In this document: piece by piece, positions 10,439 to 19,880 of the stretch
Layout of the letters: every line of letters begins with the position of its first letter
Position numbering within the stretch: position 1 is the first letter of the stretch
DNA from: Tritrichomonas foetus
Lineage: Eukaryota > Parabasalia > Tritrichomonadida > Tritrichomonadidae
Length of the DNA stretch: 58,751 nucleotides
NCBI GenBank assembly: GCA_001839685.1
Contig: MLAK01000615.1
Coordinates: forward strand, 9,652 to 68,402
Reading direction: 5' to 3'
The notes under the pieces: generated by a model
Told to the model about the DNA's origin: nothing
Database searches by the model: none
The model's input: the letters and a program-made list of their open reading frames with translations, nothing else
Made by a program: the position numbers and the translations under genes

Positions 10439-10828
10439 ATTTAATTCTCCATGTTATTGTTTGTAAAATTTATATTGGAAAAATATTTTTTCACTTTACT
10501 TTTATTATTTCTTTTTGATCCTTTGTTTTATCCGAAAATGTTCTTTTTCCTCGATTTTGGTGTGATGTAATCATTAGATGAAATGAATTATGCATCAAGT
10601 CATTTGATTAATAGGAGCGAAGTATATAATATTAATGATTCAATGTATCTAGAAGATAATTGAAATGCTGGATTCTCAACACGTGAAACAAGAAGATAAG
10701 ATGAATTCTAAAGTTGTTGAATTCAAGATGTAAGAATTATTCAGAATGTAAGAATAAAGTGAAAATACAAGTAAGAAATAAGAAATAAGAAAGATAATGA
10801 ATTTCTGTGTGATAGATACATTTATTAT
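10439..10828. other. Convergent intergenic region
   Basis: 390 AT-rich bases between two convergent genes. They hold short imperfect direct repeats around 10735-10800 (AAGAAATAAGAAATAAGAAAG type). Nothing else was recognised. Confidence 0.45.
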
Positions 10829-12172
10829 TTATAATTTGTCTGTTCTCGACATAGAATTTGATGTTTGATCATGTGTTCGTACAGTTGAGCTTCTGTGGTA
10901 CAAAAACAAAAGATTCAAGATGATTGTATGCATTGCTACAAAGAATATATCTATGTTTATGTAGTGATGCATATTTGGGAAGAACACGGCCAAATCATCA
11001 GAAATCAAGCAAGTAAAGAAACTCATCGTCAAAGATGCTGTGTAAACAAAAAATGCTGGGAAATCATCAATCGAGTCATACATCGCTGCAATCATTGATT
11101 CTGTCACAGAAAGTGTGATTGCATGCCAAAAGATGTGATGTCCTTTAAAGAAGTTAAAAGATGGGTCTAATCGCTTCAGACAATAAACAATATCAGAAAA
11201 TAAAGTAATAAAAATAAGCGCGAATGATAAATGCGTAATTATAGTTCGATGCTTATTTGCAACAAATGAAATTAAATAAAACATATATAATTGAAGATAT
11301 CCGTCCATAACTTTTTTGATAATATTCCAAAAAGTTCCATGAAATACTAAAGATAAATTGGAAAGAATGAACAAAAAAAAGAAAATTAAAGTTCCAATTT
11401 GTTCAAACCTCCTTTGACATGTTAAAAGGAGAATCATAAAATATGCCACAGCCAGCATACCAAAAAAGAGACTGGCATACCAGCAAAAGACAGGACACAT
11501 TGAATTTTCCACACAAAAACAGAAATGAAGGCCTTGGAAATATTTCAAATTGCCATATATGTCAAAATCAATTGAAATTTTGTCTGCGGAGTCAGTTGGA
11601 AGAGAAAACAATACAAATGAATCGCTATGAACATTGTGATGTGAAAAGAAAAATTGTGAATGATTTAAAGAAATTACTTCGCTTTTGAGTTCTTTTTGTT
11701 TTGAAAGAAAATGTATTGTCATGTCAATATCGAAATAAAAACGTTTGGTAAAATTGTGGTAATGATGGTGATTTTTCATATGTCTGGACATGCGCTCTTT
11801 ATAGCTTATTGGCTTGTTGAGTCGTGAATGTGTGAAGTTGTGATGCGTCATTCGTACCAAATTGAGATAAACTGTGACGGTTTTGTTATCTAAATATAAT
11901 CCAGTTGATTCGATAATTGAGTGAAAACTTTGGTTATAAATCAAGTGGAATGGTATATCGACACTCTTAGTGTAGTGCGTTTTAGGTGAGCATATTGAGA
12001 GGCCGACCATAGCAAAAGCGAATATTATAACAGAAACGAATATTTTTGAATGGGTATTTTTTGTCGCTGTATCGATAATAAGTGGCATTGATGAGTCGAA
12101 AATTCGGAAAAAAGATGTAGATTCGAGTTCTACATCTTCCATTTCATCGCTGGGCTTTTCTTTTTTCTTCAT
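10829..12172 (-). CDS. Wntless/TMEM181-like multipass membrane protein
   Basis: The start is placed at the ATG at 12172 (447 residues), because the longer frame opens with TTG. The order is a charged cytoplasmic N-terminus, one membrane segment at about residues 44-62, a lumenal domain to about 235 with five N-glycosylation sequons (NQS, NKT, NFT, NFT, NHS), then about seven membrane segments and a Ser/Thr-rich tail. One N-terminal anchor, a lumenal beta-rich domain and a 7TM block is the layout of the Wntless/TMEM181 GOLD-domain seven-helix family, which handles sorting of cargo between Golgi and surface. The topology is visible; the family name is inferred from architecture, not from a diagnostic motif. 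Confidence 0.55.
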   Translation of the reverse strand: MKKKEKPSDEMEDVELESTSFFRIFDSSMPLIIDTATKNTHSKIFVSVIIFAFAMVGLSICSPKTHYTKSVDIPFHLIYNQSFHSIIESTGLYLDNKTVTVYLNLVRMTHHNFTHSRLNKPISYKERMSRHMKNHHHYHNFTKRFYFDIDMTIHFLSKQKELKSEVISLNHSQFFFSHHNVHSDSFVLFSLPTDSADKISIDFDIYGNLKYFQGLHFCFCVENSMCPVFCWYASLFFGMLAVAYFMILLLTCQRRFEQIGTLIFFFLFILSNLSLVFHGTFWNIIKKVMDGYLQLYMFYLISFVANKHRTIITHLSFALIFITLFSDIVYCLKRLDPSFNFFKGHHIFWHAITLSVTESMIAAMYDSIDDFPAFFVYTASLTMSFFTCLISDDLAVFFPNMHHYINIDIFFVAMHTIILNLLFLYHRSSTVRTHDQTSNSMSRTDKL

Positions 12173-12869
12173 TTTAGACTGATTTTGCAAATTTGAGTTT
12201 TTACTCAAAAAATACAGAAAAATTCAATACCCAAACAATCAAAATGAATTGAAAAAACGTAAATCATGAAAAAACTATTCAAAAAGTAGATAAGCCATGC
12301 ATTGCTAATTGGAGAATTTTAATCGAAATTTAATATCTAAATAGATCAATAACTTTTTATTTTTATTCTCGCTATTACTTTATGTGAATATTATTATAAA
12401 CAAAATTTATTTGGTGAGAGATAAATCAGAAATAAAGATGAAACATTTAATCCAAAGTGAGAAATCTATCCTTATAGCATATAGAAAGCTATTAACATTA
12501 TTCACTGTATATTATTTTATTCTAAAATTTCAAAGCGTGGTGTTAATATCTCGATTAAATATTTTGGGATTAGAAATTTATGGTTTGAGAGAACACCGGA
12601 GCAGAGGTGCCAACGACGGCCCTCCTGAAGATGTTCATTGGTGTTGGCTGGTTATGACACCCAAGGATAGAGATACATGAGCTTATCAACAGCCAAGTGA
12701 CACTTTTTGCTGGCCGGCTGATCATTGAAAATTACTTCTGAAATTCATTGTCTGAATAAAGAATAATGACATTTGATATGAAAATATCTGTATCGTTGGA
12801 TTCAAAAATAGATATTGTAAACTCAGATTGAGTTACTCAATAAAAAGTTACTTCAAATTGATTTTTGGA
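12173..12869. other. Divergent intergenic region containing a GC-rich block
   Basis: The flanks are typical AT-rich spacer, but 12590-12722 is conspicuously GC-rich (see the ncRNA candidate). An AAAAAGTT octamer at 12842-12849 precedes the plus-strand gene start by 20 bases. Confidence 0.5.
12590..12722 (+). ncRNA. Candidate structured non-coding RNA (class unknown)
   Basis: Within a spacer of roughly a quarter GC, 12601-12660 contains 33 G/C of 60 and 12661-12720 contains 29 of 60. No convincing protein is read in any frame. Long-range pairing is available: TTGGCTG at 12644-12650 is perfectly complementary to CAGCCAA at 12690-12696, and GGTGT (12640-12644) can alternatively pair with ACACC (12657-12661). 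An Sm-site-like ACTTTTTG occurs at 12702-12709, followed by a self-complementary GCCGGC. I could not match it to U1, U2, U4, U5, U6, SRP, RNase P/MRP or U3 by their hallmark sequences. The strand is a guess based on the Sm-like site. Confidence 0.35.
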
Positions 12870-15083
12870 ATGAAATCCGAATTTAGACAAAACTTCGAGG
12901 CATTTTGTAGAATTTTCAATGGTGAAAGGAGCTACATAATTCCATTAATCAATGTTAATTCAAAAACCGCCGAAGAACTTCGCGAAGAAGGAAAAATATT
13001 TATTTCTCATGCCGCTCGATTAAACAGAATTAATTACATCACACAATCACAACGAGCCTTTTCTATCGAAGAGCTTTCGCTTTGTTTCAGAGACATAAAA
13101 TCGCTCTCGATTGGCCAATCGCTTAAATTATTTGAAAGACCAAATCACAAAGATCGTTATTCGAATATGCTTCAGTATTTATCAGAAAGGCCGACAATTT
13201 TTGCTCAAATTGCCTATTTTTACTTAGTTCAAAATGATAGATATAATTCCAATTATTTTAAAATTGAAGATGATCATAAGTTTTTCTGCTTTTCAACTTT
13301 CCCGTCAATTTTTATGTTCTTTACAACAAAACTTGCTCAAGATCTTGCTTTAAAATTCATTGAATCTTTATTTCAACTTCATTTTTATCTTCACTCTCCT
13401 TCTTTTTCAAAACAACACAATTTTCTGAAGGATTTTCTTTTCAGCTTTTTTATATCAACCAATCCATGTCAATTTTTTGAATCCTCCATATTACCAATCA
13501 TTGCAACAAGTTGTTCCTTCATCGAAGATAGAAAATTCATGTACACCAAAACATTATGCAGATCGCCATATTGGATCCAAGTTATTCATTTCGTTGACAA
13601 GATGATCGAAAGAATGGAAACATCAGTTTCACTTTTACCTGAAGTCTCTCGTCTTTTGATTTCAACTTTACTGAAGATTTGCGAGCCTTATCCAAATTTG
13701 AAATATGAATTAATTATTGATTCACTTTTTTGTCAGTATATTTTAAATTATGTAGAATCCCCAGAAGATTTACTTTTAAATGACAGTGTTTCTGTTCTTC
13801 GTTGTCTTTGCGGTCTTCCGAATTTGCTTGATGATGAAATTTCTGAACTTGTTTTCAAATCGAATATTAAAATTGGCCCTTTTATTGAAAAACTGGAACT
13901 TAAACGAGAAATTGATAATAGTTTAACTACCGCTATGAGTATGTCAGATTGCACATCATTAATAACTTCAAGAGACTTAACTCTTATATATTCTGCAGTT
14001 TTTCTATTTTCAAAATATTGTGATAAAAACACAGATGAAGGACTAACTCAACTCTTAACTGGAATTTCTATTCCTAAAAATGTTAATGATCATGATTTCA
14101 TTCAAATTAAGTCAATTAAATCAACATCATCATTAAATCAAGTAAAAATGTTATCTACTGCCCCTTATGATGAAATCATTGATATTTTTAATTCTATTGA
14201 TCTTTCACAGATTAATTATTCAACACCAGAAGAATTACAAAAACAAATTTTCATGCTTTGTTCAATTTATTTAAAGTCACAAACAAAGCAAAAAATAACA
14301 ACAGACATTTTAACAAGTACAAATCAAATTCTGGCAAATGTTACTCAGAATCATCAAATGTTAAAAAGTTTATCAAATGATTTATCATCTGCACTATTTG
14401 TAATTACAAATGAAAAAGAAAAATACCAAAGACAATATTCATTTCAAATTAATATTTTAATTAGAAAGTTCATTATTCCAACATTAATTGATCATTATCC
14501 AAATGACTTTTTATATGATCATAAAGATATTTTTTCGCCATGTGATTCTTATAATAGATTAATTGACACTGTTACCAAAAGAATAAATTCATTAAGAATA
14601 ACACCAGAAAATGAATTGAGATTGAAAAAATCATTTTTCTTGGATTTCATTGATCAAATTGATGTTGCCTTTTCTTTTCAATCTAAAATTAAAACCGAAC
14701 AAACATCTTTGAGACTTTCTGAATTTTTAATCATGAATTCACAGTGTGTGACTTGTTTATCACCTCAGAAACAAAAAATCATTAGTGCTGCAGCCGTTCA
14801 ATTTCAATTTATTAAAAATGTTCATAAAATTAGTTTTAATCTATTAATGGCATTAAAAGCAGCTTCAATTATTTCGATGCTGCCTGATAATGCAATAACA
14901 ATAGCGATTGCAATGTCTGGAAATGTGGATATTTTTGGATTTATGTATTTCACGAATTCTTATTTCAAAGATGAGAGGATTGCAAATGTTTTAATGACGA
15001 AAAAGGAACAGGAGCTATTAAACAAAATTAGGAAATCATGCCAATATTTACGGGATGGATCTTTTCAGAAAATAACACTGTAA
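12870..15083 (+). CDS. Large helical protein, possible divergent VPS9-type C-terminus
   Basis: I start this at the ATG at 12870 (737 residues), because the longer frame opens with TTG. There is no leader or membrane segment. The protein is almost all helical. The last 110 residues (from LSEFLIMNSQ through SPQKQKIISAAAVQF and the hydrophobic LLMALKAASIISMLP) recall the helix order of VPS9 domains, which activate Rab5-class GTPases: an SP.QK. helix, an LLP-like helix, then a helix following a short TK motif. The key VPS9 Asp and Tyr/Thr residues are not clearly present, so the match is weak. An alternative is a lineage-specific solenoid protein with no enzymatic role. Confidence 0.7.
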   Translation: MKSEFRQNFEAFCRIFNGERSYIIPLINVNSKTAEELREEGKIFISHAARLNRINYITQSQRAFSIEELSLCFRDIKSLSIGQSLKLFERPNHKDRYSNMLQYLSERPTIFAQIAYFYLVQNDRYNSNYFKIEDDHKFFCFSTFPSIFMFFTTKLAQDLALKFIESLFQLHFYLHSPSFSKQHNFLKDFLFSFFISTNPCQFFESSILPIIATSCSFIEDRKFMYTKTLCRSPYWIQVIHFVDKMIERMETSVSLLPEVSRLLISTLLKICEPYPNLKYELIIDSLFCQYILNYVESPEDLLLNDSVSVLRCLCGLPNLLDDEISELVFKSNIKIGPFIEKLELKREIDNSLTTAMSMSDCTSLITSRDLTLIYSAVFLFSKYCDKNTDEGLTQLLTGISIPKNVNDHDFIQIKSIKSTSSLNQVKMLSTAPYDEIIDIFNSIDLSQINYSTPEELQKQIFMLCSIYLKSQTKQKITTDILTSTNQILANVTQNHQMLKSLSNDLSSALFVITNEKEKYQRQYSFQINILIRKFIIPTLIDHYPNDFLYDHKDIFSPCDSYNRLIDTVTKRINSLRITPENELRLKKSFFLDFIDQIDVAFSFQSKIKTEQTSLRLSEFLIMNSQCVTCLSPQKQKIISAAAVQFQFIKNVHKISFNLLMALKAASIISMLPDNAITIAIAMSGNVDIFGFMYFTNSYFKDERIANVLMTKKEQELLNKIRKSCQYLRDGSFQKITL

Positions 15084-15244
15084 TTTATAGTAAATTTTAT
15101 TCTGCGCTTTTTATTAATTTTTTTCTATTTTTTAAAAAAGTTTTGTTCTGTAAATATTTAAAAATTAAAAAGTAAATTTAATAAAAGTTAAAATATAGAA
15201 ATATTTATAAATCAATACATTTAAGCAACAAGATATATCTACTA

Positions 15245-16297
15245 TTATGCTTGTGCTTGTGATTGGAAATAATGATTTGCTTCAAATTCAGCGTATAAAC
15301 TGAACAAGTGATGAAGAGATTCAATAATATTTCCTTTGACCGGAATTTCTAGTAATGCACAAATAATTTTGGCATATTCTTCAAGAGAAATATCCAGATC
15401 TGCTGTTGGAAGAGGGCATGACCTTAGAGTCTCTTCAAATGTTTCATCCCATGGCTCCATGAGATATTCCATTTCAGGCATTTGACTTGTATATATAAGA
15501 ACTGGTGGAGGACGATGCCTGTGTATTTCTTCAATTGATTCAAGCCATGAATCAAGTGCTTTCCTATTTTTCTGAACATCTTCAATGAATCCAATATAGC
15601 CATCGCTTTCATTTCCAGGAGCAGTAATTCCATATTGTTCACGAAGTTCCATTCGTAGGACCTGCGGATTACTTTGTGAAATTGATGGTTCATCAAGAAT
15701 GACAAGACCAAGATCATCAAATTCAGAATCAGGTCGAGGGACTTTAATAAATGCATCAATTGAACCAATTGCTGGAATAAGTTCAGGAATGAAAGGTTTC
15801 CAATGAACAGAGATGTCAACTGGCTCTGGTTGGAAGTTTGCAATAAGACTGAATAAAGATGCAAGTTCTGATGAGGCACCAGGAATATCAGCATCATCGT
15901 CATCATTCAAATTACCAATATTAAGGTTATCTGGAATAAGGCTTGATGTTTGATATCCTGTCTTAGTTGGTGGCGAATATGATCCATAGTTATTATACCC
16001 ATCATCATCGTCATCGTCATTATCGTTATCTTTATCTAAGATTGATTTATATTTTGAGTCACCGACAATTGGTGTAGATTCTTGAGGAGGTTGGACAAGT
16101 CGTGGTGGTGATTGGCTAACGTCTTGGTATCCATCATCGTCATCAGAAAATGAAAACGAGCGATCATATTGAGAATTTGGTGTTATATCAGGAGCAGTTG
16201 CACCAGATGTTGTGTTGGTGTTATCATTGTTTCCAAAATCTAACGAATATCTACGATCTAATGAGGAATCTCGATCACCGTCGGAATCAGAAAACAT
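15245..16297 (-). CDS. IFT46: Intraflagellar transport protein 46
   Basis: IFT46 is a core subunit of the IFT-B train that carries cargo along axonemes; here it would serve the trichomonad flagella. The 350-residue protein starts with a disordered, very acidic region with Asp runs (residues 1-150). The conserved IFT46 core then begins at ANFQPEPVDISVHWKPFIPE, followed by IPAIGSIDAFIKVPRPD, LGLVILDEPSISQS, PPPVLIYTSQMP, and the C-terminal SCPLPTADLDISLEEYAKII and LFSLYAEFEANHYF. All these blocks are in family order and length is usual. A candidate element (ACCAAATATACAT on the minus strand, about 16358-16376) lies about 65 bases upstream of the ATG. Confidence 0.96.
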   Translation of the reverse strand: MFSDSDGDRDSSLDRRYSLDFGNNDNTNTTSGATAPDITPNSQYDRSFSFSDDDDGYQDVSQSPPRLVQPPQESTPIVGDSKYKSILDKDNDNDDDDDDGYNNYGSYSPPTKTGYQTSSLIPDNLNIGNLNDDDDADIPGASSELASLFSLIANFQPEPVDISVHWKPFIPELIPAIGSIDAFIKVPRPDSEFDDLGLVILDEPSISQSNPQVLRMELREQYGITAPGNESDGYIGFIEDVQKNRKALDSWLESIEEIHRHRPPPVLIYTSQMPEMEYLMEPWDETFEETLRSCPLPTADLDISLEEYAKIICALLEIPVKGNIIESLHHLFSLYAEFEANHYFQSQAQA

Positions 16298-16619
16298 TGT
16301 TTGTTTAACAATATTTTTAAACGTACATCAATGAGCAAATGTTACTCAGCTTTTTATATGTATATTTGGTCTAATTTTACTTCAATAAAAAATCCCTCAT
16401 ATCATTCTATGGAACAATAATCCTTCATTCTTATATCTATTAAAAGAGAAAAACCAATTTCTTACACTCAACAAGCAATTGTTTACTAATAAAAGTGAGA
16501 AAGAGAATGACGAAATTCATCTCATTGGAATTTTTGAAAGATCAAAATAATGACATTTGATATAAAAAAATTGTTGGAGGAAAAAAAAATTGTGAAATTA
16601 CAGAGAAATAAAAAAGCGT
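16298..16619. other. Intergenic region
   Basis: About 320 bases between the IFT46 start and the 3' end of the Aha1/Hch1 gene, both on the minus strand. It contains the GACCAAATATACAT candidate element. Otherwise it is AT-rich with nothing recognised. Confidence 0.45.
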
Positions 16620-17078
16620 TTACTTTGTCTCTGCTGGTGTTTCGGCTGGGAGCTCCTTGAACTCTTTAACCCACTTAGCAAAGGCGTCGCGGAAGGCTGG
16701 AATAACAATTTTTTCGGCAGCAGCTCTGACTGGCTTCTTCTCGCTAGCTGGCTTGTCGTTGCTCTTTCCTGTGAAGCTGAGAATGGCCTCCCATTCGTCT
16801 GGTGAATCTGCGGCATCTTCTGAAACATCAGGGAATGAGATTTTTCCTTCCATCTCGTTGAATTTGAACTTGCAGTCAAAAACAATTTCAAATGAACGGA
16901 TTTCACGGTTCTTTCTGATTGAGCGAGCGGCTTGAATTGATGAGAAGTTGAAATCTGTTAATTCCCATCCATCAAGTTTGATTCCGTTGACGAGTTCGGT
17001 AAGACGTTCCTTGGCCCAAACGTTAGCGTTATGTTCTTCCCAGAACCAGCGTTTGTCATTCCATGTGCTTGCGGACAT
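16620..17078 (-). CDS. Aha1 N-domain-only Hsp90 co-chaperone (Hch1-type)
   Basis: The 152-residue protein consists of a single Aha1 N-terminal domain, the part that binds the Hsp90 middle domain and stimulates its ATPase. It begins WNDKRWFWEEHNANVWAKER, close to the NxNNWHWxEK-type opening of the family, and continues with the strand-rich core (RSFEIVFDCKFKFNEMEGKI, then FPDVS). The C-terminal START-like domain of full Aha1 is absent. Yeast Hch1 has the same single-domain form and nearly the same length. The gene is divergent from an Hsp110 gene across 437 bases, and both carry GGTCGGCC upstream (here at 17104-17111, 26 bases before the ATG). The stop reads TAAA. Confidence 0.9.
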   Translation of the reverse strand: MSASTWNDKRWFWEEHNANVWAKERLTELVNGIKLDGWELTDFNFSSIQAARSIRKNREIRSFEIVFDCKFKFNEMEGKISFPDVSEDAADSPDEWEAILSFTGKSNDKPASEKKPVRAAAEKIVIPAFRDAFAKWVKEFKELPAETPAETK

Positions 17079-17515
17079 TTTTTGGGAGGTTTTGGTGATA
17101 AGTGGTCGGCCAGTTGATACGTGTCAAAACACTTATAAAAGTTATCGATTCAATAAAATAACTTTTTGAGTATATATTAGCATTTAAAAAGTGAGTTCAT
17201 GAACAAATTTTCATGCAAAAAGTTAGCTTATTTTGTCCCGATTATATAACGTTTATTAATTTTGCTTTCGTTTTTTCTATATATATTGAATTTATCTTTC
17301 TGAATGATATAGTGCTAAAGTAAATTATTTCACTTAATTGATGTTTCGAGACATGTTTGACAATTCACCAAATAGCATCTGGCCATTCATCAATTGAATT
17401 TATCCTGTGATTAATTGGTCGGCCACTTTCCTCTTTGAAAGTTTGATGAATTCCTTGAAAAAGTTGTTCTTGGAGAATTTGGTGAAGTCACTTTTGGAAT
17501 TCGAATAATTTTACT
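17079..17515. promoter_or_regulatory. Shared divergent promoter region of Aha1/Hch1 and Hsp110 genes
   Basis: The 437-base spacer separates two chaperone genes transcribed away from each other. GGTCGGCC occurs twice in the same plus-strand orientation, at 17104-17111 and 17417-17424. The same octamer is at 37091-37098, directly before the eL14 ATG. AAAAAGTT-type octamers lie at 17160-17167 (complement), 17217-17224 and 17458-17465. Promoter function is inferred from position and recurrence only. Confidence 0.45.
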
Positions 17516-19558
17516 ATGATAACTTATGCAGGAATAGATTTTGGTAACTCCAATTGTGTAATTGCTATACCAAAACCAACTGGTGTTGAAGTTGTTTTGA
17601 ATCAATCTTCAAATAGATTAACACCTGCAATGGTGACATATACTGATGAACGACGATTTTCTGGAGAATTGTCTTCTCAGCAGCAATTACAGTATAATAA
17701 TAATACAATTACCGATTTGAAAAGATTGGTAATGCTTCCTTTCCAAAGTGAACTCAGAAAAAAACTATCTAAAACATTGCCATTAGTTGAATTAGATGAT
17801 GGAACAACTGGTATTAATATAAGCTATCATGATCATAGTTTGACACTGAGACCTGAGCAATGTATTGCATATTTACTCAAAGAAATGGCAAATTTATCAG
17901 GAAAAGAGAATTTTGTAATTACTGTTGCCCCTTGGTGGTCAGAAAAGCATCGTCGTGCAATGTCAAATGCTTGCAAGATTGCTGGAATAAATTGTGTAGC
18001 ATTATTAAATACAACAACTGCAGCAGCAATAACATATGCTCTACAGCACAGAGAAAGACTTCCAAAACCAAATGAACCCCCAGTTCCTGTTGCTTTTGTT
18101 GATATTGGTGACTCTTCAATGAATGTCACAATTGCAATTATAAAACAACAAAATGTAGAAATTAAAGCGATTTCATATAATGATGAAATTAATGGATCTT
18201 TATTTACTGATAGATTTGAACAATATTTACTTGAAAAAGTATATCAAAAATATAAAATAGATCCAACCTCAAGTTCTCGTGCAATGCTTCGATTTAGACA
18301 AGCCGTTGAAAAAGCAAAAAAGGTACTTTCTGTAAATCCTATTGTTCAATTTGAAGTTCATTCGATAATGAATACAGATATTTCATTTCTTGTTCAAAGA
18401 GAAGAGTTTAATGATCAAATTAAAGATATAATAGAAGAAAATCTAGAAAAAACTATTCAAGAAGCTTTGGAAATCAGTAAAATTGATAAAAATAAGATTT
18501 TTGAATTACAGCTTCTTGGTGGAACTACTCGAGTTCTTGCTGTTAAAGATTCTCTTACAAAATTCTTTGGAAAAGAACCTAAAAAATCATTAAATTTGGA
18601 TGAATGCTTTGCTATTGGTAGTGCTTACATGGCAGCTTATTTATCTCCAAAAATGAGTGTTCCTATTATTGTGAAAGATATTTCTCCGCATTCGCTGACG
18701 GCACATTGGAAGGACGGATCGTATGAAGTCTTCAAAAAATTTAATCATATTCCAGCAGTTAAATTATTTGATGTGAAAGTGAAAGAAAGGAAAACAATTT
18801 ATTTATCAAATGAAATCGAAGATATAGGAAAAATTCACATTGAAACTGGATTACCTCATACAACAAAAGTAACAATAAGAATAAGATTAACTCAAAGTTG
18901 TACAATTGATGTTGTTGATGCAATTTTTGAAAAAGAAGGTAAAACGACAGAAGCGAAAATAACATATCATTTCTATGGTGACATGAATCAAAAACAAATT
19001 CTTGAATACAAAGAACTTGAAGATAAAATGGCTAAAAATGACAATGATGAGATGAAAATTGATGATGCTAGAAATGAACTTGAAAGTCAACTATTGTCAA
19101 TACATAATGATATCAATAAAAATTTGTTAGATTATGTTGAACCATCACTATTAGATAAGGTAAAAAGCACAATAAATCAAATTGAGCTTTGGTTTGAAGA
19201 AAAAGAATTTGATAGACTTCCTTTCAATGAATACATTAGCAAAGCAGATATATTGAAGAATCTGGTGAAACCTATTCAAATTCGAATGAATAGCCATCAA
19301 AGCCTTATGAGCGAAGTTTTAACAATGAAAAATGATGCGATGGGAATCATAAATCATTTGGAAAACGATTCTATTATTCAAAATGATCCTAGTATAGAAC
19401 AGTTAATGAACAACACAATAGAATTTATGCAAGAGTTAAGCGAAATTAAAGAAATACCAAAATATCAGAATATTTCTGTAGATATTGAAGAATTACGATC
19501 AAAAATATGTCAACTTCATAAATCCTATGATGGCATCAAGGAAAAACATAATCAATAA
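17516..19558 (+). CDS. Hsp110/Sse1-type chaperone, nucleotide exchange factor of Hsp70
   Basis: The 680-residue protein has an Hsp70-fold nucleotide-binding domain (residues 1-380): phosphate loop GIDFGNSNCVIAI at 6-18, VAPWW at 137-141 followed by IAGINCVALLNTTTAAAITY, VDIGDSSMNVTIA at 195-207, and LLGGTTRVLAVKDSL at 333-346. The second phosphate loop reads DIGDSS instead of the DLGGGTFD of true Hsp70, which is typical of Hsp110. A beta-sandwich follows from about 390, then an acidic linker (MAKNDNDEMKIDD) and a long helical C-terminal domain. There is no signal peptide or KDEL-like tail, so it is cytosolic and not Grp170. It would promote ADP release from Hsp70. The start is an ATG, and the stop reads TAAA. 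Confidence 0.93.
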   Translation: MITYAGIDFGNSNCVIAIPKPTGVEVVLNQSSNRLTPAMVTYTDERRFSGELSSQQQLQYNNNTITDLKRLVMLPFQSELRKKLSKTLPLVELDDGTTGINISYHDHSLTLRPEQCIAYLLKEMANLSGKENFVITVAPWWSEKHRRAMSNACKIAGINCVALLNTTTAAAITYALQHRERLPKPNEPPVPVAFVDIGDSSMNVTIAIIKQQNVEIKAISYNDEINGSLFTDRFEQYLLEKVYQKYKIDPTSSSRAMLRFRQAVEKAKKVLSVNPIVQFEVHSIMNTDISFLVQREEFNDQIKDIIEENLEKTIQEALEISKIDKNKIFELQLLGGTTRVLAVKDSLTKFFGKEPKKSLNLDECFAIGSAYMAAYLSPKMSVPIIVKDISPHSLTAHWKDGSYEVFKKFNHIPAVKLFDVKVKERKTIYLSNEIEDIGKIHIETGLPHTTKVTIRIRLTQSCTIDVVDAIFEKEGKTTEAKITYHFYGDMNQKQILEYKELEDKMAKNDNDEMKIDDARNELESQLLSIHNDINKNLLDYVEPSLLDKVKSTINQIELWFEEKEFDRLPFNEYISKADILKNLVKPIQIRMNSHQSLMSEVLTMKNDAMGIINHLENDSIIQNDPSIEQLMNNTIEFMQELSEIKEIPKYQNISVDIEELRSKICQLHKSYDGIKEKHNQ

Positions 19559-19880
19559 ACATGTTTGAATCTTTATTTCTCTAATTATTTATCGATATAT
19601 ATATATATATATATATTTTATTATTATTAATTGATTGATGTAATATCCATAATTCTGATGCTCTGTTGAGCTTTTGACGTGGATTTTATCATTTTTATGG
19701 GAAATAATTGGTATTTCATCAATAGAACTATTTCTTAAAATTGTATGATTGTAATTACGAAAAAATAAAGAAAAATCCAAAATGTTATTTTAATCAAAAA
19801 ATTCATAAAAAACTATTAATATATTAATTATTTACAAAATGAATTAAAAAAAAAAAAAAAAATCAAATAAATAACATTTC
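19559..19880. other. Convergent intergenic region
   Basis: About 320 bases between the 3' ends of Hsp110 and the BspA-like gene. It contains a TA dinucleotide run near 19594-19615 and a poly-A run near 19847-19861. Nothing else was recognised. Confidence 0.5.

Noticed and set aside
12590..12720. SRP RNA identity for the GC-rich block
   Set aside because: GGAGCAG occurs as in SRP helix 8, but the GNRA loop before it and the following CAAAACTCC partner are missing.
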